Shown here in pieces: positions 18,212 through 26,432 of a DNA stretch of 64,000 nt (within the stretch, counting starts at the first letter, position 1; the number at the start of each line of letters is the position of its first letter). The position numbers were made by a program, and so were the translations under genes. Origin of the DNA: Aliiglaciecola sp041538045 (GTDB lineage: Bacteria; Pseudomonadota; Gammaproteobacteria; Enterobacterales; Alteromonadaceae); contig NZ_JBGOSE010000001.1 in assembly GCF_041538045.1 (NCBI RefSeq), positions 620,001 through 684,000 on the forward strand. The letters run 5' to 3'. The notes beneath the pieces are model-generated. The model ran no database searches, was not told the origin of the DNA, and was given only the letters and a program-made list of their open reading frames with translations.

Positions 18212-18928
18212 ATGATTCAGGATACCTCTTTAGCTAACATTGACGAGCAAAGCTTGCATAAACCAAGTTATGAAAAATGCTTGGCAGAACCTGCTGAACA
18301 TGCACCGCGTATTTTGTTGTTACATGGCTCCATGCGAAAACGGGCCTTTAGCCGCTTAGTGGTTGAAGAGTGTGCCAGATTGTTAACCCACTTCGGCGCA
18401 GAAACCAAAATATTCAACCCTGAGGGATTGCCGCAAACCGACACGGAAGATGATAATCATCCAAAAGTCAAAGAGCTGCGTGAACTTATGCTGTGGTCGG
18501 AAGGTCAGGTATGGTGTTCACCTGAGCGACATGGTTCTATGACCAGTATCTTTAAAAGCCAAATCGATTGGGTGCCGTTAAATATCGGCGGTGTGCGTCC
18601 AACTCAAGGCAAAACCTTGGCGGTGATGCAAGTTTGTGGTGGTTCCCAGTCATTTAATGTGGTTAATCAATTACGCATTTTAGGCCGCTGGATGCGTATG
18701 GTAACGATCCCAAATCAATCGAGTGTGGCAAAAGCCTATTTAGAGTTTGATGAAAACGATCGGATGAAACCCTCAGCTTATTACAATCGCATCGTTGATG
18801 TGATGGAAGAGTTGATGAAATTCACTTTGTTATTGCGCAACAACAAAGACTATTTTGTTGACCGTTATTCTGAACGTGTTGAATCTGCTGAGCAAGTAAG
18901 CCAGCGGGTAAACCAGCGCTCAATATAA
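18212..18928 (+). CDS. arsH: ArsH, NADPH-dependent FMN oxidoreductase
   Basis: Flavodoxin-like FMN enzyme; known ArsH proteins oxidise trivalent organoarsenicals and reduce quinones or azo dyes using NADPH. Family signatures are LLLHGSMRKRAFSRLVVEE (phosphate/FMN loop), FNPEGLPQTD, WCSPERHGSMTSIFKSQIDW and QVCGGSQSFNVVNQLR. The 238 residues are typical. It lies two bases after arsC, within the arsenic operon, and suggests the cell meets methylated or other organic arsenicals as well as arsenate. Confidence 0.93.
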   Translation: MIQDTSLANIDEQSLHKPSYEKCLAEPAEHAPRILLLHGSMRKRAFSRLVVEECARLLTHFGAETKIFNPEGLPQTDTEDDNHPKVKELRELMLWSEGQVWCSPERHGSMTSIFKSQIDWVPLNIGGVRPTQGKTLAVMQVCGGSQSFNVVNQLRILGRWMRMVTIPNQSSVAKAYLEFDENDRMKPSAYYNRIVDVMEELMKFTLLLRNNKDYFVDRYSERVESAEQVSQRVNQRSI

Positions 18929-18944
18929 AATAGAGGAATATACC

Positions 18945-19967
18945 ATGGGAATGTTTGAGCGCTATTTATCAGTGTGGGTGGGGTTAGCCATTATTTTGGG
19001 TATTTTAGCTGGCAGTATTGCACCGGGTGCATTTGCTGTTATTGCTAGTATTGAATATGCCCATGTGAATATTGTCATTGCGGTTTTGATTTGGTTAATG
19101 ATCTACCCAATGATGGTACAGATTGATTTTTCATCATTAAAAGATGTGGGTAAAAAACCCAAAGGTTTAGCACTTACCTTAGTCGTCAACTGGCTAATCA
19201 AACCCTTTACTATGGCGTTTCTAGGCTGGTTATTTTTTAAAGGGCTGTTCGCAGATTGGATAGACCCGCAAACGGCCACAGAATATATTGCCGGAATGAT
19301 CTTACTCGGTGTAGCGCCGTGTACAGCTATGGTGTTTGTTTGGAGCCAACTGGTTAAAGGGGATGCGAATTACACCCTAGTGCAGGTTTCTATCAATGAC
19401 ATCATTATGATCTTTGCGTTTGCCCCTATTGCAGGATTATTGTTAGGGGTGACTGATATAACGGTTCCTTGGGATACGTTATTTCTATCCGTTGTGCTCT
19501 ACGTTTTGATCCCACTTGTGGCGGGTGCAATTACTCGTAAAAAGTTAGAGCAGAACGAACAAAGTACCCAAATTGATCGATTTTTAGGAACCATGAAACC
19601 TTGGTCAATAATTGGTTTATTGGCCACAGTTGTTCTGTTATTTGGTTTTCAGTCAGAAACCATTTTAGCCAAGCCTGAAGCAATCCTATTGATAGCCATT
19701 CCACTGTTAATTCAAACTTACGGTATTTTTGCTATTGCTTACTTCGTAGCGAAGAAGATGAAACTCACCCACAAGGTAGCCGCTCCAGCTTGTATGATTG
19801 GCACCTCTAACTTCTTTGAACTGGCTGTGGCAGTGGCCATTTCGTTATTTGGCTTGCACTCAGGAGCAGCCTTGGCAACGGTAGTGGGGGTGTTGGTGGA
19901 AGTTCCCGTAATGCTTTCATTAGTTTGGTTTGCTAATCGCACCCGCCATTGGTTTGATGAAGCCTAA
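18945..19967 (+). CDS. ACR3-family arsenite efflux permease
   Basis: Ten-helix inner-membrane carrier that exports arsenite by proton antiport. The 340 residues and motifs VNWLIKPFTMAFLGW and LLGVAPCTAMVFVWSQL identify ACR3 rather than the unrelated ArsB; Cys126 in GVAPCTAM is the conserved, functionally required cysteine. Residues GTSNFFELAVAVAISLFG form the other typical signature. AGAGGA precedes the ATG. It is the last gene of the operon and is followed by a nine-base stem without a T run. Confidence 0.93.
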   Translation: MGMFERYLSVWVGLAIILGILAGSIAPGAFAVIASIEYAHVNIVIAVLIWLMIYPMMVQIDFSSLKDVGKKPKGLALTLVVNWLIKPFTMAFLGWLFFKGLFADWIDPQTATEYIAGMILLGVAPCTAMVFVWSQLVKGDANYTLVQVSINDIIMIFAFAPIAGLLLGVTDITVPWDTLFLSVVLYVLIPLVAGAITRKKLEQNEQSTQIDRFLGTMKPWSIIGLLATVVLLFGFQSETILAKPEAILLIAIPLLIQTYGIFAIAYFVAKKMKLTHKVAAPACMIGTSNFFELAVAVAISLFGLHSGAALATVVGVLVEVPVMLSLVWFANRTRHWFDEA

Positions 19968-19974
19968 TTAGCGT

Positions 19975-20000
19975 GTGATGCCAGTGCAAAGTGGCATCAC
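19975..20000 (+). terminator. hairpin after ars operon, weak terminator
   Basis: A perfect nine-base stem (GTGATGCCA/TGGCATCAC, loop of eight) lies eight bases after the ACR3 stop. There is no T run, so it may protect the 3' end or be rho-assisted rather than intrinsic. Confidence 0.45.
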
Positions 20001-20167
20001 TCAGCGCTAAACAAAAGATATAAAGTTAAACCGCAGTTAACAAAATTCAGTTCTTGATTTTTGTTAACTACATGGATTTAAAGTTGTAAATGTTTCGTAA
20101 TCTTTCTTGCTTCTATCATTAAAGACCTTTAAATTTTAACCATTAGTTTTTGCTTAAGAGTTCTACT

Positions 20168-21535
20168 ATGTCTTCTAAACAGACATTTATTGCCGTCAAT
20201 CGTTTTGGTTATGGTGCTAACTCACAGACCGTTGCTCATGTTAAGAACGATGCGCTAAATTGGTTGCTTGATCAAATTACCCCCAAAACTATTTCCCATG
20301 AATTAAAACAACTCAATTATCCATGGAGTAGTTTGTTGGCTGCAGAACAACTGGCTTTTTATCGAGAGCTGCGTGACCAGGAAAAAACAAGTATTGCAAA
20401 GGTTCAGCAACCTATGCAGCAACAAACTAGTGACAGCACGAAAGAAATAATAAATAACCAGATCAACTTGGCCATGTCGCATTCTCTTTCCCATTTACTT
20501 GCTACAGAACGCCCATTCTTTTGGCGCTTAGTGGACTTTTTTTCCAATCATTTTAGTGTCAGTGCAAATGGTTTTAATTTAAGAGCGCTTGCTCCCACTT
20601 TAGAAATGGAGGCAATAGCCCCCAATTTAACTGGGCATTTTTCAGACATGCTTATTGCAGTAGAAAGCCACCCAGCTATGCTGTTGTATTTAAATAATGA
20701 AAAATCCATTGGTCCCAATTCAAGAGTTGGTAAAAGAGGAGAAGGAAAGAAGGGTATAAATGAAAATTTAGCGAGAGAGATATTAGAGTTACATACCCTT
20801 GGCATTACCGCTGGGTATACACAAAATGATGTCACTGAACTCGCTAAAGCGATTTCCGGTTGGGGGCTGTCTAAAAAAGGTTTAAACGGGTTTGAATTTC
20901 GGCAAATAGCCCATGAGCCAGGTAGTCGCCAAATATTCGGTAAAACATACTCTGCCGGTGGTTTAAAACAAGGCCAAGAGATACTTTATGATCTGAGTGT
21001 CAATCAAAAAACTGCTGAATTTGTTTCGACAAAACTGGTTAAACACTTCATTAATGATCATCCTCCTCAAGCAATTGTAGACGGGATGGTGATTAAATGG
21101 GCAGAAACCAAAGGAAATATTTTCGAAGTGGTAAAAGCCATGCTAACCAATCCTTTAAGTTGGGTAGAAGACAGTTCTAAATTTAAAACCCCAAGGGAGT
21201 TTTTAATATCAACTTGTCGTGTTTGTGGACTTGAATCAATCAAACCTAGTTTTTTGAAAAGTTTGGCTATTTTGGGGCAACAGCCTTTTTCTGCTGGTTC
21301 GCCCGCAGGCTATGAAGACAGCAAAGGATTTTGGGCTGGACCAAGGGCTATGATGGGGAGAATTGAATGGGCCGAACACATTAGTAAATTTGTTAAAAAG
21401 CACCCATTGGCGATAGGCGAACAGGCGTTAGGGCCGTTACTACAAAAAAATACGGTGTTATCCATTGCTCGAGCGGAAACTAAACGTCAAGCCGTCACCT
21501 TATTGCTAATGAGTCCGGAGTTTCAAACAAGATGA
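20168..21535 (+). CDS. DUF1800 family protein
   Basis: A 455-residue protein of unknown biochemical role, recognised by FIAVNRFGYGAN at the N-terminus, the helical FFWRLVDFFSNHFSVS segment, NENLAREILELHTLG and the C-terminal SPEFQTR. DUF1800 proteins are almost always paired with DUF1501 proteins, as here. The ATG at 20168 is preferred to an upstream TTG because AAGAG precedes it and residue one begins close to the domain. No signal peptide is seen, unlike many homologues. Its stop overlaps the next start by four bases. Confidence 0.88.
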   Translation: MSSKQTFIAVNRFGYGANSQTVAHVKNDALNWLLDQITPKTISHELKQLNYPWSSLLAAEQLAFYRELRDQEKTSIAKVQQPMQQQTSDSTKEIINNQINLAMSHSLSHLLATERPFFWRLVDFFSNHFSVSANGFNLRALAPTLEMEAIAPNLTGHFSDMLIAVESHPAMLLYLNNEKSIGPNSRVGKRGEGKKGINENLAREILELHTLGITAGYTQNDVTELAKAISGWGLSKKGLNGFEFRQIAHEPGSRQIFGKTYSAGGLKQGQEILYDLSVNQKTAEFVSTKLVKHFINDHPPQAIVDGMVIKWAETKGNIFEVVKAMLTNPLSWVEDSSKFKTPREFLISTCRVCGLESIKPSFLKSLAILGQQPFSAGSPAGYEDSKGFWAGPRAMMGRIEWAEHISKFVKKHPLAIGEQALGPLLQKNTVLSIARAETKRQAVTLLLMSPEFQTR

Positions 21536-22686
21536 GCATGCACAGACGAGATTTTATAAAAGCGGGTATGGCTGGTTGGATTATTGCGCATACTGCGGTT
21601 AACGGCGCCTTTGCTAACGCAGGGGCAATGGCAAAGAATAACAAAAAGTTGGTATGGGTGATGTTACGAGGTGCTATGGATTCATTACATGGCGTAATGC
21701 CTCTGGCAGATCCTGATTTTATGAACATACGTGGACCTTTAGTCAATCCCATAGAAAACCAATTGTTAAATATCGATAGTGGTTTTGCTTTACATCCAGC
21801 CCTTAAAAACTGTTTCAAATGGTATCAAAATGAGCAATTTTTACCCGTTGTAGCGGTTGCGTCAGGTTATCGTAAGCGATCACATTTTGATGGCCAAGAT
21901 TTTATGGAATGCGGTTTAAACCAAGTGAATTATAATAGCGGTTGGTTAGCAAGAGCTGTGGAGTCAATGCATGGACATGGGTTAGCTATAGCACAAACTG
22001 TGCCTATTGCACTACGCGGTAGTCCAGCCAGTCAGACTTGGTTTCCATCTTATTTTACGGCTACTGATGATGATTTAATTGAACGTATGCGTTTCCTTTA
22101 TGCAGAGAATTCTGAATTTTTGATGATGTTAGAAGATGCCGTGAAGAATCGAGATATGCTAGCAATGAATAACAAAAGTCGTGCCCGAGCAAACTTTTCG
22201 TATTTGGCTAGGCATTGTGGTGAGCTTCTAAGTCGGAATGACTCGGCCAATTGTGCAATGTTAGAACTAAATGGTTGGGATACTCATAGTAATCAAGCAA
22301 ATCGAATGGACCGGCAATTTGATATTCTTGATAAAGGCCTTGCTGAATTAAAGACTGGATTGGCAGCAACATGGAAAAATACTGTGGTAATGGTGACTAC
22401 AGAGTTTGGACGAACTGTGGCCATAAACGGAACTAAGGGCACTGATCATGGTACCGCCTCAGCGATGTTTTTATTGGGTGGAGCGCTTAAAGGTAAGCGG
22501 GTGCTAGGGCAGTGGCCGGGGTTGAGCGAACAGCAGCGTTTTGCTGGTCGGGATTTAATGCCTACCTCGGATGTGAGAAGTTGGATAGCTACAGTGCTGC
22601 AACAACATTGGGGATTATCGTTCGATAACTTGGCGAATGTCTTTCCGGGTATAAAACCGCTTAGCGAACGGCTAATTAAGGTTTAA
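21532..22686 (+). CDS. DUF1501 family protein with Tat-type signal
   Basis: A 384-residue protein of the DUF1501 group, distantly related to alkaline phosphatase/sulfatase folds. The N-terminus MHRRDFIKAGMAGW has the twin-arginine motif and a hydrophobic stretch ending at AFANA, so export in folded form is likely. Family signatures are LNGWDTHSNQ, TTEFGRTVAINGTKGTDHG and MFLLGGALKG; the Thr/Asp/His residues there are probable metal ligands. It overlaps the DUF1800 gene by ATGA, indicating coupled translation and joint function. Confidence 0.88.
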   Translation: MSMHRRDFIKAGMAGWIIAHTAVNGAFANAGAMAKNNKKLVWVMLRGAMDSLHGVMPLADPDFMNIRGPLVNPIENQLLNIDSGFALHPALKNCFKWYQNEQFLPVVAVASGYRKRSHFDGQDFMECGLNQVNYNSGWLARAVESMHGHGLAIAQTVPIALRGSPASQTWFPSYFTATDDDLIERMRFLYAENSEFLMMLEDAVKNRDMLAMNNKSRARANFSYLARHCGELLSRNDSANCAMLELNGWDTHSNQANRMDRQFDILDKGLAELKTGLAATWKNTVVMVTTEFGRTVAINGTKGTDHGTASAMFLLGGALKGKRVLGQWPGLSEQQRFAGRDLMPTSDVRSWIATVLQQHWGLSFDNLANVFPGIKPLSERLIKV

Positions 22687-22824
22687 TAAAACCCTGTAAA
22701 TCTCAACTGCATATTGTTGTTTCTGGCTTAATCACCGTGCACCAACATGGATCTTTTTTGAATTCATCAATAGTAGCTTCATTATAAATGCGTGAATGCT
22801 TGCCTCAACCCTTTGTGTAAATTA

Positions 22825-22898
22825 ATTGTTATCAATAAGTTGTTTTGTTTTTCATTGTCGCTATGCTTGTTTTGTTTTAAAAGTTTATTAATAACAAT
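22825..22898. repeat. AT-rich imperfect inverted repeat in intergenic gap
   Basis: ATTGTTATCAATAA (22825-22838) pairs with TTATTAATAACAAT (22885-22898) with one mismatch across a 46-base loop. It lies in the 345-base gap between the DUF1501 gene and the acyl-CoA dehydrogenase operon, which is otherwise AT-rich and holds no gene. It could be an operator pair for the downstream operon, or chance in AT-rich sequence. Confidence 0.3.
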
Positions 22899-23031
22899 GG
22901 TTTACCTTCTATTTTTGATTGTTAATTACAATTTATATATAAAACTAATACAAAAGTATTCGAATAATTAATTAAACTTATACGACTAATATCTCTACTA
23001 TTTTTGTATTCTAAATCAGAGGATACATTTC

Positions 23032-24258
23032 ATGCATTTCGATTACTCTCCAAAAACCCAAGCTTTACTTGACCGTCTTAACCAGTTTATGGACGAAAAT
23101 ATCTATCCCATAGAGCAAAAATATATTGAGCTTGTGGATAATAATCCGCAACGCTGGACAACGCCTGCATTAATGCAAGAGTTAAAAGAGAAAGCTAAAG
23201 CTGCGGATTTGTGGAATCTGTTTTTACCTGAAGAATATTTACCTTATGGGGCGGGATTAACCAACCTTGAATATGCGCCATTGTGTGAAGCAATGGGACG
23301 AGTGTTATGGAGCCCAGAAGTATTCAACTGTAGCGCGCCAGATACTGGTAATATGGAAGTATTGTCTAAGTACGGCAGTGAAGCCCACAAAAAGCAATGG
23401 TTAGAGCCCTTGCTCAATGGTGAAATTCGTAGCGCATTTGCGATGACCGAACCTGCTGTAGCATCCAGTGATGCCACCAATATTGAAACTGCTATCGTTC
23501 GTGATGGCGATGAATATGTGATCAATGGCCGTAAGTGGTATACCAGTGGTGCAATGAATACCAACTGTAAAATCATGGTCGTAATGGGGAAAACAGATCC
23601 TTCAGCGGACCGACATAGACAACAATCTCAAATATTAGTACCTATGGACACCGCTGGTGTCACTGTAGTGCGTCCAATGAAAGCCATGGGCTTTTATGAT
23701 GAGCCTGTTGGTCATGCAGAAGTGTTGTTTGAAAATGTGCGCGTGCCTGCGAGCAATTTATTAGTGGGTGAGGGTGAAGGGTTTGCCATTGCCCAAGGTC
23801 GTTTAGGACCGGGTCGAATTCACCACTGTATGCGTCTTATCGGTTGTGCTCAACGTGCTCTAGATTTAGCCTGCGAAAGGGTTGAGAATCGTGTTGCATT
23901 TGGTCAACCTCTAAGTAAGCAGCAATCGGTGAGAGAATCTATCGCTCAAATGCATTGTGACATAGAGCAGGCTAGACTGCTTACTCTTAAAGCGGCTGAT
24001 AAAATGGACCGTTACGGCAACAAAGTATCACGAGATATTATCGCAGCAATTAAAATTGTTGCCCCAAGCATGGCGTGTAAAGTGATTGATCAATCTATCC
24101 AAATGCACGGCGCTGAGGGAACCAGTCAAGATACTGTATTGTCGGCTATTTATGCCTATGCAAGAACCATTAGATTGGCAGATGGCCCAGATCAAGTGCA
24201 CATGATGCAACTCGGTCGTAACTTGATTAAAGATCATGTTGGAAAGCAACAAAGCTAG
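23032..24258 (+). CDS. ACAD10/11-like acyl-CoA dehydrogenase
   Basis: FAD-dependent acyl-CoA dehydrogenase of 408 residues. Visible are FAMTEPAVASSDATN (flavin loop), NGRKWYTSGAMN, the QILVPMDTAGVTVVRPM and VRVPASNLLVGEGEGF signatures and RIHHCMRLIGCAQRALDLA. The extended middle region and the RIHHCMR motif are typical of the ACAD10/11 group rather than FadE. It is first in an operon with a phosphotransferase-fold kinase and an MDR oxidoreductase. In human ACAD10/11 the kinase and dehydrogenase domains are fused, and in Pseudomonas LvaC acts on phosphorylated 4-hydroxyacyl-CoA; the same role is inferred here. Confidence 0.9.
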   Translation: MHFDYSPKTQALLDRLNQFMDENIYPIEQKYIELVDNNPQRWTTPALMQELKEKAKAADLWNLFLPEEYLPYGAGLTNLEYAPLCEAMGRVLWSPEVFNCSAPDTGNMEVLSKYGSEAHKKQWLEPLLNGEIRSAFAMTEPAVASSDATNIETAIVRDGDEYVINGRKWYTSGAMNTNCKIMVVMGKTDPSADRHRQQSQILVPMDTAGVTVVRPMKAMGFYDEPVGHAEVLFENVRVPASNLLVGEGEGFAIAQGRLGPGRIHHCMRLIGCAQRALDLACERVENRVAFGQPLSKQQSVRESIAQMHCDIEQARLLTLKAADKMDRYGNKVSRDIIAAIKIVAPSMACKVIDQSIQMHGAEGTSQDTVLSAIYAYARTIRLADGPDQVHMMQLGRNLIKDHVGKQQS

Positions 24259-24311
24259 ATTTAAACGCAACATCAATTAATCAGCTAAATTAACTATTTA
24301 AAGGGGTTGAA

Positions 24312-25355
24312 GTGACGAAATCAGATTCAGTTAACCAGCTTGATATGGAAACGTTAGAAGCTTATTTTCGTGCCAACGTATTTGATTTTACGGGGGCCTT
24401 TAAAGCTGAAAAGTTTAGTGGCGGTCAATCGAATCCCACGTTTAAGATCACGGCGGGAGACACGAGTTATGTACTCAGACGTCAACCGCTGGGGAAATTG
24501 CTCAAATCAGCTCACGCAGTGGACCGAGAGTTTAAAGTTATCAATGCATTGCAAGATACTCAAGTGCCAGTGGCCAAGGTTTATCACCTGTGTGAAGACA
24601 CCAGTGTCATTGGCAGTATGTTTTATGTGATGGAATATGTTGATGGCGCGGTTTACTGGAATAGTAGTCTGCCGGAGATTGAAAGCAATGAAAAACGCCA
24701 TGCAATGTATAAGCAGATGGGGCAAGTGTTGGCTGATTTGCATGCTGTGGATGTGGGCGAAGTCGGGCTGAGTGACTACGGTAAAGCCGGTAATTATTTT
24801 GAACGGCAGCTTAGCCGCTGGTCGAAACAATATAAATTATCAGAGATTGATCCTATTCCAGACATGGATACATTGATCACTTGGTTAAACAACAATATTC
24901 CAGATGATGATGGCAAAGTATCCCTAGTTCATGGTGACTATCGCCTAGATAATTTAATGTTTTCGAAAACATCAGAAGAGATTATTGCGGTTTTAGATTG
25001 GGAGCTATCCACTCTAGGGCATCCACTAGCTGACCTAGCTTATCAGTGTATGCAATTGCGTCTGCCAGCGCATATCGGCCATTCTAGTGGTTTAGGTGGT
25101 GTGGATAGGCCAGCTTTAGGCATACCCAGTGAGCAGGAGTTTGTTGATTGGTATTGTCAACGTGCAGGTTTAGATAAAATTGAAAATTGGCATTTCTATC
25201 TAGCCTTTAGTTTCTTCCGTCTGGCTGCTATCGCGCAAGGTGTCGCTAAACGTGCCCAAGAAGGCAATGCATCCAATGCACAAGCGAATAAAGTGGGAGC
25301 CATGGTACCGCCGTTAGCCAGAATGGCTGTAGAATTAATTGAGGAACATCAATGA
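24312..25355 (+). CDS. aminoglycoside-phosphotransferase-fold kinase (LvaA/ACAD10-11 kinase-like)
   Basis: A 347-residue small-molecule kinase of the APH/choline kinase fold. The N-lobe has FSGGQSNPTFKI (glycine loop) and YVLRRQPLG (ATP lysine region); the catalytic loop is LVHGDYRLDNLMF and the metal-binding motif is VLDWELSTLGHPLADLA. Next to an ACAD11-type dehydrogenase this fold is known to phosphorylate the 4-hydroxyl of 4-hydroxyacyl-CoA (LvaA of Pseudomonas). Antibiotic resistance is not implied. GTG start, with AAGGGG five bases upstream; the stop overlaps the next ATG by four bases. Confidence 0.87.
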   Translation: MTKSDSVNQLDMETLEAYFRANVFDFTGAFKAEKFSGGQSNPTFKITAGDTSYVLRRQPLGKLLKSAHAVDREFKVINALQDTQVPVAKVYHLCEDTSVIGSMFYVMEYVDGAVYWNSSLPEIESNEKRHAMYKQMGQVLADLHAVDVGEVGLSDYGKAGNYFERQLSRWSKQYKLSEIDPIPDMDTLITWLNNNIPDDDGKVSLVHGDYRLDNLMFSKTSEEIIAVLDWELSTLGHPLADLAYQCMQLRLPAHIGHSSGLGGVDRPALGIPSEQEFVDWYCQRAGLDKIENWHFYLAFSFFRLAAIAQGVAKRAQEGNASNAQANKVGAMVPPLARMAVELIEEHQ

Positions 25356-26326
25356 AAGCAATAGTGTGTAAAGAGTTCGCCAGCGTCGAAAAATTGAGTT
25401 ACGAAGATGTACCTGACCCAAAAGCTGAAAAAGGTCAGGTTGTTGTAGATATAAGTGCCTCTGGGGTGAATTTTCCTGATGGATTATTAGTACAAGGCCT
25501 ATACCAGATCAAACCAGACTTTCCATTTATTCCAGGTGGTGAAGTTGCAGGTGTAATTAGCGAAGTAGGGGAAGGAGTTCCACATTTAAAAGTTGGCAGT
25601 CGCGTTATTGCTCTGTGCATGTTAGGTGGGTATGCTGAAAAAGTCGCTGTTCCGGCTACCCATGTTCTGCCTTTACCTGATGAAATTCCTGACGATGAAG
25701 CTGCGGCCTTAGTTACCGCCCACGCTACGGCCCATCATGCGTTAAAACAGCGCGCCGACATTCAACCAGGAGAAACCTTAGTGGTTACAGGTGCAGCTGG
25801 TGGCACAGGGTTAGCCGCAGTACAAATTGGTAAAGCCATGGGTGCAAAAGTGATTGCTGTTTGTTCTACTCAAGAGAAGCTTGATATTGCCAAACAAAAT
25901 GGTGCTGACATCCTGATCAATTACACCGAAAAGGATCTTAAAACAGCGTTAAAAGAGGCAACCGGTGGCAAGGGTGCTGATGTGGTTTATGAATGTGTTG
26001 GCGGGGATACCTTCCATGCATGTTCACGCAGCATGGGCTGGAATGGGCGGTTGTTGGTAGTCGGGTTTGCCGGTGGCACTATCCCAGAGTTTCCAGTTAA
26101 CTTAGCTCTAGTGAAAGGGTATTCTGTGGTAGGAGTATTCTGGGGTTCATTTACTCAGCATCAACCTAAAGAATTCCAAGCTAATATGAAAGAGCTACTT
26201 ACTTGGTATTTGCAAGGCAAAGTTAAAGTAATTGTGGATCAAACATTGCCGTTAGAACGGGCGCACGAAGCCCTTAACAAGGTACTCGGACGTGAAGTCA
26301 AAGGTAAAATGGCATTGAGACCTTAA
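25352..26326 (+). CDS. MDR-family NADPH:quinone oxidoreductase-like enzyme
   Basis: A 324-residue zinc-independent medium-chain dehydrogenase/reductase. The N-terminal GroES-like domain includes SGVNFPDGLLVQGLYQ and FIPGGEVAGVI; the NADPH-binding Rossmann motif is TGAAGGTGLAAVQIGKAMGA, with VYECVGGDTF later. The structural and catalytic zinc ligands of alcohol dehydrogenases are absent. It is translationally coupled to the kinase gene (ATGA overlap), so it probably reduces an enone or enoyl-CoA made in the same pathway. The exact substrate is unknown. Confidence 0.88.
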   Translation: MKAIVCKEFASVEKLSYEDVPDPKAEKGQVVVDISASGVNFPDGLLVQGLYQIKPDFPFIPGGEVAGVISEVGEGVPHLKVGSRVIALCMLGGYAEKVAVPATHVLPLPDEIPDDEAAALVTAHATAHHALKQRADIQPGETLVVTGAAGGTGLAAVQIGKAMGAKVIAVCSTQEKLDIAKQNGADILINYTEKDLKTALKEATGGKGADVVYECVGGDTFHACSRSMGWNGRLLVVGFAGGTIPEFPVNLALVKGYSVVGVFWGSFTQHQPKEFQANMKELLTWYLQGKVKVIVDQTLPLERAHEALNKVLGREVKGKMALRP

Positions 26327-26371
26327 ACCGATTAATTCACTATAGATGATATAAGCGGCTAATATTCGTGC

Positions 26372-26400
26372 TTGAATCACTGCAAGTGAAATAATACACT
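26372..26400 (+). promoter_or_regulatory. possible promoter before the lipoprotein gene
   Basis: TTGAAT (26372-26377) and TACACT (26395-26400) each match the sigma-70 consensus in four of six bases with a 17-base spacer. Transcription from it would start inside the left arm of the following hairpin, so that transcript would escape termination. Confidence 0.35.
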
Positions 26401-26402
26401 GC

Positions 26403-26428
26403 GGCCTCATTTTTCTGAGGCCCTTTTT
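26403..26428 (+). terminator. intrinsic terminator of the ACAD operon
   Basis: The stem GGCCTCA/TGAGGCC with a six-base loop is followed by C and five T residues. The next gene begins only about five bases after the T run. Confidence 0.82.
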
Positions 26429-26432
26429 GTTC

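Noticed and set aside
24312..25355. Aminoglycoside resistance gene
   Set aside because: The APH fold is shared by many metabolic kinases; context with an ACAD11-type dehydrogenase points to acyl-CoA metabolism.
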